DNA of 64,000 nucleotides from Thiopseudomonas acetoxidans. GTDB lineage: Bacteria > Pseudomonadota > Gammaproteobacteria > Pseudomonadales > Pseudomonadaceae. Where the stretch lies: NCBI RefSeq assembly GCF_030362935.1, contig NZ_JAUCDY010000001.1, positions 186,001 to 250,000 on the forward strand, written 5' to 3'. The first letter of the stretch is position 1; the number at the start of each line of letters is the position of its first letter. A program made the position numbers and the translations under genes. The notes below the pieces were generated by a model. That model did not search any database and was not told where the DNA came from. It saw only the letters and a program-made list of their open reading frames with translations. This document shows positions 44,961 to 54,172 of the stretch, one piece after another.

Positions 44961-44993
44961 AGCAGTAGCCTCATTAAATTGTGGGCTACTGCT
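44961..44993 (-). terminator. Putative terminator of ycaO
   Basis: 10-bp stem (AGCAGTAGCC / GGCTACTGCT, 13-base loop) 28 bases past the ycaO stop, with only CTTTA after it on the minus strand, so a weak terminator. Confidence 0.55.
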
Positions 44994-45020
44994 TAAGGCG
45001 CAGTAATAGGTTGTAATGAG

Positions 45021-46769
45021 TTATTTGCAGCGTTGTAATTTTTGATACGCCTGAATCAGTTTTTGCTGCGCCGGCAGTTGGCTTAATTGACTATCTAAAG
45101 GCGCTAAGCCATAAAAGCGGGATTCGCCTAACAGTACTGCGCGACAGTCGGCAACCTGCTGTGTGCCATAGGCCAAGGTAAAAGCGTGCTCATACTCAAC
45201 CCATGTTTGTGGTGTACGCGAGAGTTGAAATTCCAGCAATGCGGCAAGGCACAAGTAATGCTGCCGACGGGATTTAGTAAAGGTGCTGCTGTTAAAGTCC
45301 AGCGTCCAGCGCACCCAGTCCAAAGCAATTTGATGCGCGCCAGCTGCCAAAGCGAGCATGGCTTTGAGCTCACCAATACGCAAGCTGCCCCAAGGGTCAT
45401 CAGCGGTAACCGCCAAGCCTAATAATTCAGCCAGTAATAGATCATCACTAAGGTTGTCTTCTTCGATAGTCTCGATTAAACCTAGATAATCCTCCGCCTG
45501 TGCTGCTGTGCTAGGAAGTTGGCAAATCAACTCACGCCAATCATTGCCAAGGTTATTATTGGCGTAGAACAGATCCTCGATGGGATAGATTTCTGACATA
45601 CCAGGCACGAGTATGCGGCAGGCATCAACGCCCAAGTGCTGGTAGTCGGCAATGTAGATGCTGAAATCTTGCTGCTCGATAAGCTGCACCAGATGCTCGA
45701 AGGTGGTTTGTGTATCGCCTTGGAAATCCCATGCGCAGTATTCAAAGTCTGTGGTTTTACGCAGCGAGTCCCAGCCAAATAAGCCGCTTGAATCGGTAAA
45801 GTGAGTTTCAAGGTTAGTTGGATCGGCAACTTCATTATTGGCAAAGCTGGGTGCAGGGAAAACATCCAGCTGGTGTAAATTACGACCCTGCAGCAGTTCG
45901 GTAACAGTGCGCTCCAGTGCAATGGCAAAGTTTGGGTGCGCACCAAAAGAGGCGAAGCAGCCGCCATTGTCAGGATTAAATAACAGCACGCACACCACCG
46001 GAAACACACCGCCTAAGGAAGCATCGAGGGCTAAAGTGGGGAAGCCTTGCTCTGCCAAATAGGCAAGAGCCGCATGGCTGTTAGGGTGCTGAGCCAATAT
46101 ATCCGCAGGTATGTGCGGCAGACTTAAAGCCTCGGTTAACACGCGCTGTTTGACGTAGCGCTCACAAATTTCTGACAGGGCTTGCGCGCGCGCTTCATAA
46201 CGATTATTACCCGCTGACATACCGTTGGAGACATAGAGATTGCCGATAATATTAACCGGAATAAACACCTGTTCTAGGTCGTTCTGGCGGACAAAGGGTA
46301 GGGCGCATACCCCACGCTCTTCATTGGCGGATTGCAGATCAATCAGTTGGCTGGCTGCCAGTGGCGCCTCTTGCTGATAAAAATCCAACAAGTACTCGTC
46401 GAGTAAACCCTCAGGCAAACTGTCGTCTTCTGTGAGTGCAAACCAACGCTCGTTGGGGTAATGCACAAACTCGCTATGGGCAATGTGCTCGCCCAGATAA
46501 AAATCCGCAAAGAAATAGTTGCAGGATAAGCGTTCAAAAAACTCACCTAGGGCAGAGGCCAGAGCAGCTTCTTTGCTGGTGCCTTTGCCGTTGGTAAAAC
46601 ACTGCGGGCAATCACGATCGGCAATGTGCACGGACCATACGTGTGGCGCAGGATTAAGCCAAGAAACCTCTTGGATAGTAAAACCAAGTTGTGTGAGTTG
46701 TTGTTGAAAACGAGCAATACTGTGCTCTAAAGCGGCATCTTTGCCAGGAATTAGGGTTGCGGTAGACAT
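45021..46769 (-). CDS. ycaO: YcaO-domain protein (E. coli YcaO type)
   Basis: 582 residues from ATG 46769 (MSTATLIPGKDAALEHSIARF). Very similar in layout to E. coli YcaO: ATP-binding YcaO domain with FTNGKGTSKEAALASALGEFFERL and RAQALSEICERYVK, then a C-terminal TPR-like region. In E. coli it supports RimO-dependent ribosomal S12 methylthiolation; it does not act in azoline synthesis there. No precursor peptide or partner is adjacent. Confidence 0.93.
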   Translation of the reverse strand: MSTATLIPGKDAALEHSIARFQQQLTQLGFTIQEVSWLNPAPHVWSVHIADRDCPQCFTNGKGTSKEAALASALGEFFERLSCNYFFADFYLGEHIAHSEFVHYPNERWFALTEDDSLPEGLLDEYLLDFYQQEAPLAASQLIDLQSANEERGVCALPFVRQNDLEQVFIPVNIIGNLYVSNGMSAGNNRYEARAQALSEICERYVKQRVLTEALSLPHIPADILAQHPNSHAALAYLAEQGFPTLALDASLGGVFPVVCVLLFNPDNGGCFASFGAHPNFAIALERTVTELLQGRNLHQLDVFPAPSFANNEVADPTNLETHFTDSSGLFGWDSLRKTTDFEYCAWDFQGDTQTTFEHLVQLIEQQDFSIYIADYQHLGVDACRILVPGMSEIYPIEDLFYANNNLGNDWRELICQLPSTAAQAEDYLGLIETIEEDNLSDDLLLAELLGLAVTADDPWGSLRIGELKAMLALAAGAHQIALDWVRWTLDFNSSTFTKSRRQHYLCLAALLEFQLSRTPQTWVEYEHAFTLAYGTQQVADCRAVLLGESRFYGLAPLDSQLSQLPAQQKLIQAYQKLQRCK

Positions 46770-46834
46770 AAAATCCAACTGCGAATGCAGGCTGTTTAAA
46801 GAAGGTTCTGCTGTGTTTTAGCAGTGGATATGAA

Positions 46835-46874
46835 AACGCACAACCTGCAGCGATTAATCTGCAGGTTGTGCGTT
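46835..46874 (-). terminator. Terminator of gap
   Basis: 16-bp perfect stem (AACGCACAACCTGCAG and complement, 8-base loop) 9 bases past the gap stop; followed by TTTTC on the minus strand. Confidence 0.9.
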
Positions 46875-46882
46875 AAGTGGTA

Positions 46883-47881
46883 TTACAGCTTGTGCCAGTA
46901 CATCAGCACGTCAAGCATACGGTTACTGAAGGCCCATTCGTTGTCGTACCAAGACAGTACTTTAACCAGTTGGCCTTGAACGCGGGTTTGCGTGATATCG
47001 GCAACACTGGATACTGGATAGCCATTGAAATCACAAGAAACCAATGGTTGCTCGTTACACTCAAACACACCAGCGGGATATTGCTTAGCGCCTTCTAGTA
47101 AAGCAGCGTTTACGCTATCGACATCGACGGGACGTTCTGCAATAAAGCTCAGGTCAACCAAGGATACGTTCATGGTTGGTACTCGAACGGCCAAACCATC
47201 AAGACGACCTGCCAGCTCAGGGATAACCAAGCCAATGGTTTTGGCTGCTCCGGTGCTGGTTGGGATAATGGAGTGTGCCGCAGCACGCGCACGGTAGAGA
47301 TCGCTGTGGTTTTTATCAAGCAAGTTTTGATCGTTAGTGTAAGCGTGCACTGTGGTCATCAGACCTTGCTGAATACCAAAGGAGTCGTGCAGGATTTTTA
47401 CCAGTGGTGCCAAGCAGTTAGTGGTGCACGAAGCATTAGATACAACAGTTTGGTCGGCCAGCAGTTTATGGTTAACACCATACACAACGGTGAGGTCGGC
47501 TGAGTCTAATGGGTGCGCCAAGAGTACGCGTTTGGCGCCAGCAGCAATGTGTTCGTCTGCCAGTTCACGTTTTTTGACGCGACCGGTACAGTCGAGCACT
47601 ACATCGATATCAAGCTCTTTCCACGGAAGGTTTTTGGTTTCGCTTTCTTTCAGCATGCGAATGGTTTTGCCAGCAATTTGCATACTGTTTTCACCAGCCT
47701 GGATGTCACTGCCGAAGCGCCCAAAGGTTGAGTCGAAGCGGGTCAGGTGTACCAAGGTTTCTACAGAACCTAGATCGTTAATAGCAACGATTTCAATTTT
47801 GTTATGCAGCTCGCGCTCAAAAAGCGTGCGTAAAATATTGCGTCCAATACGTCCATATCCATTAATGGCGATTCTTAGCAT
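46883..47881 (-). CDS. gap: Glyceraldehyde-3-phosphate dehydrogenase
   Basis: 332 residues from ATG 47881 (MLRIAINGYGRIGRN). NAD-binding GYGRIGR, catalytic SNASCTTNCLAP (Cys152), YTNDQNLLD, and STGAAKTIGLVIPEL. Compared with erythrose-4-phosphate dehydrogenase it looks like the pseudomonad GapA type. It may work in either direction with NAD(P). A Shine-Dalgarno GGAGAAC is 8 bases upstream. The intergenic gap to the upstream lipoprotein gene is small. Confidence 0.93.
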   Translation of the reverse strand: MLRIAINGYGRIGRNILRTLFERELHNKIEIVAINDLGSVETLVHLTRFDSTFGRFGSDIQAGENSMQIAGKTIRMLKESETKNLPWKELDIDVVLDCTGRVKKRELADEHIAAGAKRVLLAHPLDSADLTVVYGVNHKLLADQTVVSNASCTTNCLAPLVKILHDSFGIQQGLMTTVHAYTNDQNLLDKNHSDLYRARAAAHSIIPTSTGAAKTIGLVIPELAGRLDGLAVRVPTMNVSLVDLSFIAERPVDVDSVNAALLEGAKQYPAGVFECNEQPLVSCDFNGYPVSSVADITQTRVQGQLVKVLSWYDNEWAFSNRMLDVLMYWHKL

Positions 47882-47915
47882 TGTCGTTCTCCGTTGATTT
47901 TTATTTAGGGGGTTA

Positions 47916-48575
47916 TTATTCGCGTTTAGCACCATAATGGCCGCAACCATTAAAAATGTGTCCGTTCCAATCGAGCATGGCGGAAAGGTGATTGAATGCA
48001 CCGCTCATGCTGTCTGTGCAATGCTGGGGGCTTAGCCAAAGCTGCAACTGTTCTTGATCAGCTTGGCTGCTGATATAGGTGAAGCCATCAGGCAGTTGCT
48101 CTTCTATATAGGGCAGTGCTAGGGGTTGCTGGCCAGGTTGCGCAAGCAGCAAACCGTCAGAACCCAGCAATAAAGTCCAAAAAGGCTCGTTGCCGTGCAC
48201 GCGAAGGATGAGCTTAGCAAAGTCAGGATCATCGCAAGCATGACCTTCAAGTTGGATGCGATAGAAAGAGTTGATTGTAATGTGGGTTGCTTGCTCAAGA
48301 GTGAGATTGTTTAAATCGCCACGCAAGTCTACAAAAGCTGGCATACCCTGTTGTCTGGCAAATGAGTTAAAGGTTTCTTCGATTTGGGCGTTAGCAAAGC
48401 TCAATTGCAAACGGTTTTTTGTGCTACAGGGCTGCACATACCAGTGCCCAGCATCTTGGCTAATAGTACCTTGAATACGCTCGTCTTGATGGCTCGGCTC
48501 GGTTGGCTGCTGCGCAGATTGGCAGGCAGTTAGCAGCGGCAAACTCGCGAGTAAAGCGTAAATAAGTTGACGCAT
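47916..48575 (-). CDS. Putative lipoprotein, HGNEPFW family
   Basis: 219 residues from ATG 48575 with a GGAGG ribosome site. Lipobox LLTACQ. The region LILRVHGNEPFWTLLLGSDGLLL and later WNGHIFNGCGHYG resemble COG3650-type periplasmic proteins with a C-terminal META-like region. Two Cys pairs may form disulphides. Function is unknown to me. It lies 34 bases before gap, possibly in the same transcript. Confidence 0.8.
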   Translation of the reverse strand: MRQLIYALLASLPLLTACQSAQQPTEPSHQDERIQGTISQDAGHWYVQPCSTKNRLQLSFANAQIEETFNSFARQQGMPAFVDLRGDLNNLTLEQATHITINSFYRIQLEGHACDDPDFAKLILRVHGNEPFWTLLLGSDGLLLAQPGQQPLALPYIEEQLPDGFTYISSQADQEQLQLWLSPQHCTDSMSGAFNHLSAMLDWNGHIFNGCGHYGAKRE

Positions 48576-48672
48576 TGTGTTACCTCCATGAAACAAAAAT
48601 TAGCATTCAACAGTATTGGTATGGCTGCAAACGAGCCTGTGCTAAATAATTAGCACAGTCGCCCTAAGTTTA

Positions 48673-49590
48673 TTACTTAATACCATCTGGTTTAATAACC
48701 AATAAATCACAATCAGTTGACTCAAAAACGCGTTCAGCGGTACTGCCAATCATAATGTTTTGCAGATTGGTACGTGAAATAGCGCCCATGATCAGCAGGT
48801 CGGTGTTCTTGTCTTGAGTATGCTCTGGAATGGTGTGCTCAGGAAATCCTTCCAGCAAGTATTTTTCCTCTTCCGCAATGGGGTACTGATTAAGTAGGGC
48901 AGTACAGGCCGCTTTATGCTGATCTTTGCTGCGTGCAAGGAAATCGTCATAGGCCGCAACCAGTTCGGCATCAAACACCATGGTGCGCGGTAGCGGTGCG
49001 TAGCTGTGAATGAAATCCGCTTTCATGCCTAATTTGTCAGCCAGTTTGCAGGCCATGCTGACCAGCTTGTGATCCAGTATGGCTGGCTTATCAGCCGCGT
49101 GCAATGGGTCAATGGCTGTGGTGATACGTTCGCCTTGCCATGCTTTGTCGCTGCGCACTAACCAAAGCGGTACGGGGCAGTAACGAATAAGCTGCCAAGA
49201 AATATTATTAAAAAGAAGGCGTTGTAAAATGCCGTGTTTATGCGCTTCGCGGAAAATAATATCAGGCTTTAACTCGTTGGCATGCTCGATAATTTGGCGG
49301 TGTATTGGCTTGCCCCAGCGTGCTTTAGTGGTTACGGTAATGCCGTCGGCACGCAAAGGTGCGGCTAGGGTTTCCAGCCACTTAATACGGTTATTTAACA
49401 AGGAATCTCGAGCTTTTTGCTGTGCGGGACCGTCAAAGAAAAAACCACCGTCCAAAGCTGAGTTGTACTCGCACACTAACAGCTCTATGGCGGCGTTAGT
49501 TTTTCTGGCAAACCAAGAGGCGCGCTCAAGTGAGGGTTGTGAGTCTTCAGATGCTGGATCAATGATTACCAATAACTGCAGCAAGTCCAT
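48673..49590 (-). CDS. Universal stress protein, tandem UspA domains (UspE-like)
   Basis: 305 residues in two UspA domains: residues 1-145 and 155-305. The second ends with GAISRTNLQNIMIGSTAERVFESTDCDLLVIKP, a nucleotide-binding type (GS.AERV). UspE-like proteins help survival under starvation and anaerobic stress. The upstream 250 bases contain TTGATCATATATAA at 49724-49737 with one perfect ANR half-site, a weak candidate. Confidence 0.9.
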   Translation of the reverse strand: MDLLQLLVIIDPASEDSQPSLERASWFARKTNAAIELLVCEYNSALDGGFFFDGPAQQKARDSLLNNRIKWLETLAAPLRADGITVTTKARWGKPIHRQIIEHANELKPDIIFREAHKHGILQRLLFNNISWQLIRYCPVPLWLVRSDKAWQGERITTAIDPLHAADKPAILDHKLVSMACKLADKLGMKADFIHSYAPLPRTMVFDAELVAAYDDFLARSKDQHKAACTALLNQYPIAEEEKYLLEGFPEHTIPEHTQDKNTDLLIMGAISRTNLQNIMIGSTAERVFESTDCDLLVIKPDGIK

Positions 49591-49842
49591 AACAAAATAC
49601 TCCTCGATTAAACTCAGACTGATTTGAAGCGGTACTGTTGCGTGGCAGTCTCTGAAAAACGCACGAAGTGGATTTACAGAGGCTGTTTAACAATAGTTTA
49701 TAGCAATGCAGAATAGCTCAGATTTGATCATATATAAACTGCTAACATTTTGTGAGTTAGGCAAGTGTTGGGTACTGTACGCGAAGCAGTCAGAGCGTAG
49801 CTGCAATTTTAACCAAACGAGTAAACTAATACGTGCTTTTGA

Positions 49843-50243
49843 GGCTCTTCGCATTTAAGGGTGTAGAAAAAATCTGATCGGCTGGTAAAAATATCGGGGA
49901 ACTTGGAAAATGTAAGCTCCCACAAGAGCTGTGCCAAGCAACCGGCTGCGTGCCAACCGCTTTACAGTGGGACTGTGGGAATGTGGGAGCGCATCTTATG
50001 CGCGAAGCGGACTTGAAATCGCGCAAGAGCAACAGGATAAAGCCGGTTGTGCCGGATTCAGACTCCAATCGCGCAAGAGTTGCGCTCCCACAGGAGTTGC
50101 GCTCCCACAGGAGTTGCGCTCCCACAAGAGCTGCGCCAAGCAACCGGCTGCGTGCCAACCGCTTTACAGTGGGACTGATAGCCTGGTGCCTGCTGAAGTC
50201 AGGAGAGTTTAGAATTCAGCTACACCCTTAAATGCGAAGGGCC
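49843..50243. mobile_element. MITE-like element with ISL3-type ends
   Basis: 401 bp with terminal inverted repeats of 24 bp, 23 matching; the inner 20 bp (CTTCGCATTTAAGGGTGTAG, 49847-49866, and its complement at 50220-50239) are perfect. Ends start GGCTCTTCG / GGCCCTTCG. Both sides carry the 8-bp direct repeat GCTTTTGA (49835-49842 and 50244-50251), a target duplication. GG(C/T)TCTTCG ends and 8-bp duplications fit the ISL3 family as I know it. No transposase is present, so it would move in trans. It lies between usp and sbcB. Confidence 0.8.
49916..50177. repeat. Internal repeats of the MITE: 60-bp direct repeat and 17-bp tandem copies
   Basis: A 60-bp unit (starts GCTCCCACAAGAGCTG, ends CAGTGGGACTG) occurs at 49916-49975 and 50118-50177 with one mismatch. 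Three tandem 17-bp units (TGCGCTCCCACAGGAGT type) lie at 50081-50131. The CTCCCAC/GTGGGAG theme is like the REP-type repeats common in pseudomonads. Confidence 0.75.
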
Positions 50244-50290
50244 GCTTTTGATGTGTTGGGTGCGGGCAAAAATAATTAACGGAGCAGGCG

Positions 50291-51718
50291 ATGACAGCAA
50301 GTATTTTTTGGTATGACTTTGAAACCACGGGCATCAATCCGCGAGCCGATAGAGCCTTGCAAGTAGCTGGGATTCGAACGAATGAAAATCTGGAAGAAAT
50401 TACGGAGCCATTGAATCTGTATTGTCAGCTAAGCGATGATATTTTACCTCACCCGATTGCCAGTCTAATTACTGGTATAACTGTAGAGCAGATGCAGCAT
50501 GGTTTGCCAGAGCATGAGTTTATTGCACAGTTGCAGGCTGAGTTGGCTCGCCCTGGCACCTGTACGGCCGGTTATAACAGTATTCGTTTTGATGATGAAG
50601 TAACGCGCTATACGCTTTATCGTAATTTTTATGATCCCTATGCGCGTGAATGGCAAGGGGGAAATAGCCGCTGGGATATATTAGATGCGTTGCGCTGTGC
50701 TTGGGCGTTACGACCCGAAGGAATTCAGTGGCCACTTAACGAACACGTACGCAATACGTTCAAACTTGAGTTGCTAACCCAGGCTAATGGTATCGCGCAT
50801 GGGCAGGCGCATGATGCGTTGGCGGATGTGCGTGCCACTATTGCTATGGCAAGATTATTAAAAGAGCAGCAGCCAAAGTTATATGAGTACCTGTATGGCT
50901 TAAGGCTTAAGAATGCGGTGCTGGATAACCTGGTTATCGGTCAGCCTGCAGTTCATATCTCTGGTCGTTTTTCCGTGGAGCGCCATTGTTTGGCGATTGT
51001 TTTACCCGTGTTTAAACATCCAACGAACGCTAATGCTTATGTTGTATGTGATTTGCAAAGTGACATAACACCCTTGATAGAGCTGGATGGGCAGCAGATA
51101 AAAGACAGGCTGTATACCAGACACAGCGAGCTGGCAGAAGATGAGTTACCGATACCGTTAAAATTAATTCACACAAATAAATGCCCAGTTGTTCTGCCCA
51201 TGTCTGTTTTGCGCGAGCAAGATATTCAACGCTTAGCCATTGATGAGCAGCGCTGGCAAGCAAATTACAAAAAATTATTAGCCTATCAATCAGAGCTGGC
51301 GGAAAAACTAGCCGTGGTATTTGCCGCAGAAGAGTTTGCCGGTATAGCGGATCCTGAGCAGCAGCTTTATCAGGGCTTTTTAAAAGACCGGGATAGGGCA
51401 CTATCGAACAGAGTTAAGCAAGCAACACCAGAAGAGTTGGCTGTACAGCAGTGGCCTTTTGATGATGAGCGTTTACCCGAGCTGTTATTTAGATACCGAG
51501 CGCGAAATTATCCAGCTAGCTTAACTGAGGCTGAGTTAAAACAATGGCATGTGTTTTGTCGTAATCGTTTAGTTGATAAACAGGCTGGAGCACCCCTTAC
51601 AGTACAGGAGTATATGGCGGCATTTAGTCAGCTCAGTAGTGAGCAGCAAAACAGTACGCTAATGCAGGGCTGGTTGGCGCGCGTGCGGCGGTTAGAGCGG
51701 TTTTATAAAATTACCTAA
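50291..51718 (+). CDS. sbcB: Exodeoxyribonuclease I
   Basis: 475 residues. DEDDh exonuclease: FWYDFETTG (Asp9, Glu11), YNSIRFDDEV and HDALADVRATI; C-terminal SH3-like and helical parts match ExoI (RYRARNYP). It degrades ssDNA 3'-5' in recombination and mismatch repair. sbcB-mvaT-purU order is conserved in Pseudomonas. Confidence 0.95.
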   Translation: MTASIFWYDFETTGINPRADRALQVAGIRTNENLEEITEPLNLYCQLSDDILPHPIASLITGITVEQMQHGLPEHEFIAQLQAELARPGTCTAGYNSIRFDDEVTRYTLYRNFYDPYAREWQGGNSRWDILDALRCAWALRPEGIQWPLNEHVRNTFKLELLTQANGIAHGQAHDALADVRATIAMARLLKEQQPKLYEYLYGLRLKNAVLDNLVIGQPAVHISGRFSVERHCLAIVLPVFKHPTNANAYVVCDLQSDITPLIELDGQQIKDRLYTRHSELAEDELPIPLKLIHTNKCPVVLPMSVLREQDIQRLAIDEQRWQANYKKLLAYQSELAEKLAVVFAAEEFAGIADPEQQLYQGFLKDRDRALSNRVKQATPEELAVQQWPFDDERLPELLFRYRARNYPASLTEAELKQWHVFCRNRLVDKQAGAPLTVQEYMAAFSQLSSEQQNSTLMQGWLARVRRLERFYKIT

Positions 51719-51719
51719 A

Positions 51720-51755
51720 GAATAAAAAAGCGCCTGTTTAGGCGCTTTTTTATTC
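51720..51755. terminator. Bidirectional terminator between sbcB and mvaT
   Basis: Perfect 15-bp palindromic stem including GCGCC / GGCGC, flanked by A6 and T6, so it works on both strands for the convergent genes. Confidence 0.93.
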
Positions 51756-51765
51756 TTTGCTTTGG

Positions 51766-52143
51766 TTAGTCAATAACTATTGACCAACTTTCAACAGTTT
51801 GAGCACCCCAGCGTGCTTTCCACTCTTTTAGCTCTTTGTGGTTGCCACCCTTAGTTTCAATAATTTCATTGGTGTGTGGGTTGGTGTAGCGTTTGGTTTT
51901 ACGTGTACGGTGTGGGCGCCCTGTGCCTTTAGTTAAACCAGCAACAGAACTGCGTATTGATTGTGGATCTAGTAGCGCATTAATATCACGCAAAGATTTG
52001 CCGTATTGCGCCATTAATGTGCGTAGTTTTTCTTCGAACTCCATTTCTTTTTGCAATTCAGAGTCTTGCGACATGTTTTCGAGTTGCTCTTGCAGCTCTT
52101 TGATAGCTTCTTTCGTAGCGCGGTACTTATTTATGATTGACAT
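51766..52143 (-). CDS. mvaT: H-NS family silencer MvaT
   Basis: 125 residues. N-terminal coiled coil (YRATKEAIKELQEQLENM) for oligomerisation, and a C-terminal AT-hook-like DNA-binding part, YTNPHTNEIIETKGGNHKELKEWK. It binds AT-rich, often foreign DNA and would be expected to silence the AT-rich Argonaute-SIR2 pair. The regulator alone would place the genome in Pseudomonadales. Confidence 0.95.
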   Translation of the reverse strand: MSIINKYRATKEAIKELQEQLENMSQDSELQKEMEFEEKLRTLMAQYGKSLRDINALLDPQSIRSSVAGLTKGTGRPHRTRKTKRYTNPHTNEIIETKGGNHKELKEWKARWGAQTVESWSIVID

Positions 52144-52523
52144 GTTAGCTCCGTTTTTTGTTTAAATAGAATCATGCAAAACATAATCATCCTGGTAAAT
52201 ATAGTTATCCAGAAATGCTCATGTGTAGAGTGTGATATAGGTAGTTTGTTCAAAAAAAGCTAATAAATAATGTAAGTTTCTATTTGTTAGCTAATCAAAC
52301 TAATAGATATTAGATTTTTCGTGCTTATCATAGAGCCCGCTATATACTTTGTAAAGCTCTTTATATATGGGCAAAGTGACATTGTTCGTGTAGTTGTATT
52401 TGATGATAAAGCTGGTTTAGCACTACAGTTTAAATGGCTACTCAGGGTGCTAGGTGCAATTAAGCTGACGGATTGCGCCAAGCTAGGTAGAATGGCTGGT
52501 TTTGTATGACTGCGGAGTTGTAA
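52144..52523. other. Intergenic region mvaT / purU
   Basis: About 380 bases, AT-rich, between divergent mvaT and purU. It probably holds both promoters and may be bound by MvaT itself. A 62-codon open frame at 52321-52509 is seen but has no good ribosome site, so I do not call it. No RNA gene was recognised. Confidence 0.4.
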
Positions 52524-53375
52524 ATGCGTACTTTTCGCTTAATTATTGCTTGCCCTGACCGAGTGGGCATTGTTGCAAAAGTAAGTAATTTTTTAGCTAC
52601 TTACAATGGCTGGATACAGCAGGCCAGCCAGCATGCTGATGAGCAAAGTGGTTGGTTTTTTATGCGCCATGAGATTCGCGCAGAGTCGTTGCCGTTTGAT
52701 CTTGAAGGTTTTAAACAAGCGTTTGCTCCTATTGCCAAAGAGTTTTCCATGCAATGGCAGGTGACTGATTCAGCAGTTAAGAAACGCGTGGTGTTAATGG
52801 CAAGCCGTGAATCTCACTGCCTTGCAGACCTTTTGCACCGTTGGCATAGAGGAGAGATGGATTGTGATATTCCCTGTGTAATTGCAAACCATGATGACTT
52901 GCGCAGCATGGTCGAGTGGCACGGGATCCCATTTTTTCATGTGCCGGTTGAGGCTGAAAACAAGCAGCCCGCCTTTGATGAAGTCGAGCGCTTAATTGAA
53001 GAACATGATGCGGACTGTGTTGTGCTGGCACGCTACATGCAGATTCTGCCGCCGCAGTTGTGTGACAAGTATGCCGGTCGCGTCATTAATATTCATCACA
53101 GCTTCTTGCCGTCGTTTGTTGGTGCTAAGCCCTATCATCAGGCTGCTCTGCGTGGCGTGAAGTTAATTGGTGCGACCTGCCACTACGTAACCCAAGATCT
53201 GGATGCGGGGCCTATTATTGAGCAGGATGTTGTGCGTGTGAGCCATAGAAACACCATTGATGATATGGTGCGCCTAGGTAAGGACGTAGAAAAAATGGCT
53301 TTGGCGCGCGGTTTACGTTATCACCTGCAAGACCGCGTGCTAATACATGACAATAAAACGGTTATTTTCGACTAG
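52524..53375 (+). CDS. purU: Formyltetrahydrofolate deformylase PurU
   Basis: 283 residues. N-terminal ACT domain (RLIIACPDRVGIVAKVSNFL), then a formyl-transferase fold with NIHHSFLPSFVGAKPY and HYVTQDLDAGPIIEQDV. It hydrolyses 10-formyl-THF to THF and formate, balancing one-carbon units. Position next to mvaT matches pseudomonads. Confidence 0.96.
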   Translation: MRTFRLIIACPDRVGIVAKVSNFLATYNGWIQQASQHADEQSGWFFMRHEIRAESLPFDLEGFKQAFAPIAKEFSMQWQVTDSAVKKRVVLMASRESHCLADLLHRWHRGEMDCDIPCVIANHDDLRSMVEWHGIPFFHVPVEAENKQPAFDEVERLIEEHDADCVVLARYMQILPPQLCDKYAGRVINIHHSFLPSFVGAKPYHQAALRGVKLIGATCHYVTQDLDAGPIIEQDVVRVSHRNTIDDMVRLGKDVEKMALARGLRYHLQDRVLIHDNKTVIFD

Positions 53376-53421
53376 ATAAATGCGAGCTAATGCGGGCGCA
53401 CAGCCGGCACTATTTAGGTGG

Positions 53422-54069
53422 TTAAATTTTATCAGCATCAATTAAGCGGTGGCGTACAGCAAACAAAGCTAGTTCGACATCGTTTTCTAAGCCAAGCTTT
53501 TCAAAAATACGGTATCGGTAAGTGTTGACCGTTTTCGGCGAGAGACTGAGCATTTCTGCGATATTTTGAATTTTATGTCCTTGGGAAATCATTAGGCTGA
53601 TTTGCATTTCACGCTCAGACAAGCTCGCTAACGGATTATCCTGTTGCGCGTTAGTAAAGGGCTGCAGCGCCAGCTGCTGGGCAATATAAGGGCTTAAATA
53701 ATAATCGCCTGCAGCTACTTGACGAATAGCCAGCAGCATTTCTTGCAAATCCGTACCCTTGGTTAGGTAGCCGCGAGCGCCGGCCTGCATAAGACGGGAA
53801 GGAAAAGGCTCGTCTTCACAGGCTGTAACTGCGATAACTTTTATTTCGGGGTGGCGTTGCTTGAGTTTGCGCGTGGCCTCTAAACCGCCAATGCCAGGCA
53901 TACGAATATCCATCAGAATAACATCAGGATTTAAGTCTCTGGCCATATCGAGGGCTTCTTCGCCAGAGTGTGCTTGCCCAATAACACGTAGATCTGTAGC
54001 GTCACCGAGCATACGCATGATGCCGGTACGTACCAGCTCGTGGTCATCAACAATCAATAGCTTGATCAA
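53422..54069 (-). CDS. gacA: Response regulator GacA
   Basis: 215 residues from a TTG start (54069); pseudomonad GacA commonly uses this non-ATG start as I recall, and the protein then begins MIKLLIVDDHELVRTG. Receiver domain with Asp54 (DVILMDIRMPG) and Lys105 region, and a LuxR-type helix-turn-helix (LSPKTVNTYRYRIFEKL). With GacS it activates the Rsm sRNAs. Here it is separate: uvrC, its usual partner, is not adjacent. Confidence 0.92.
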   Translation of the reverse strand: MIKLLIVDDHELVRTGIMRMLGDATDLRVIGQAHSGEEALDMARDLNPDVILMDIRMPGIGGLEATRKLKQRHPEIKVIAVTACEDEPFPSRLMQAGARGYLTKGTDLQEMLLAIRQVAAGDYYLSPYIAQQLALQPFTNAQQDNPLASLSEREMQISLMISQGHKIQNIAEMLSLSPKTVNTYRYRIFEKLGLENDVELALFAVRHRLIDADKI

Positions 54070-54172
54070 GCCTGCGCCTCTAAGATAGTGGAGTTTGTAA
54101 TATGCACAAAACATTATTAATCATTTCTAGTCTAGCTATACTCTAGACTTTTTTGTACTGGATTGAAGCACA

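Noticed and set aside
49724..49737. ANR-like site TTGATCATATATAA upstream of the universal stress protein
   Set aside because: One perfect half-site but the other is poor (7 of 10). Mentioned only in the gene entry.
49916..50177. CRISPR array suggested by the regular repeats
   Set aside because: Units are 17 bp in direct tandem without spacers, plus a 60-bp duplication; no cas genes. They belong to a MITE.
52321..52509. 62-codon open frame before purU
   Set aside because: No ribosome site, no recognisable motif and located in the mvaT/purU promoter region.
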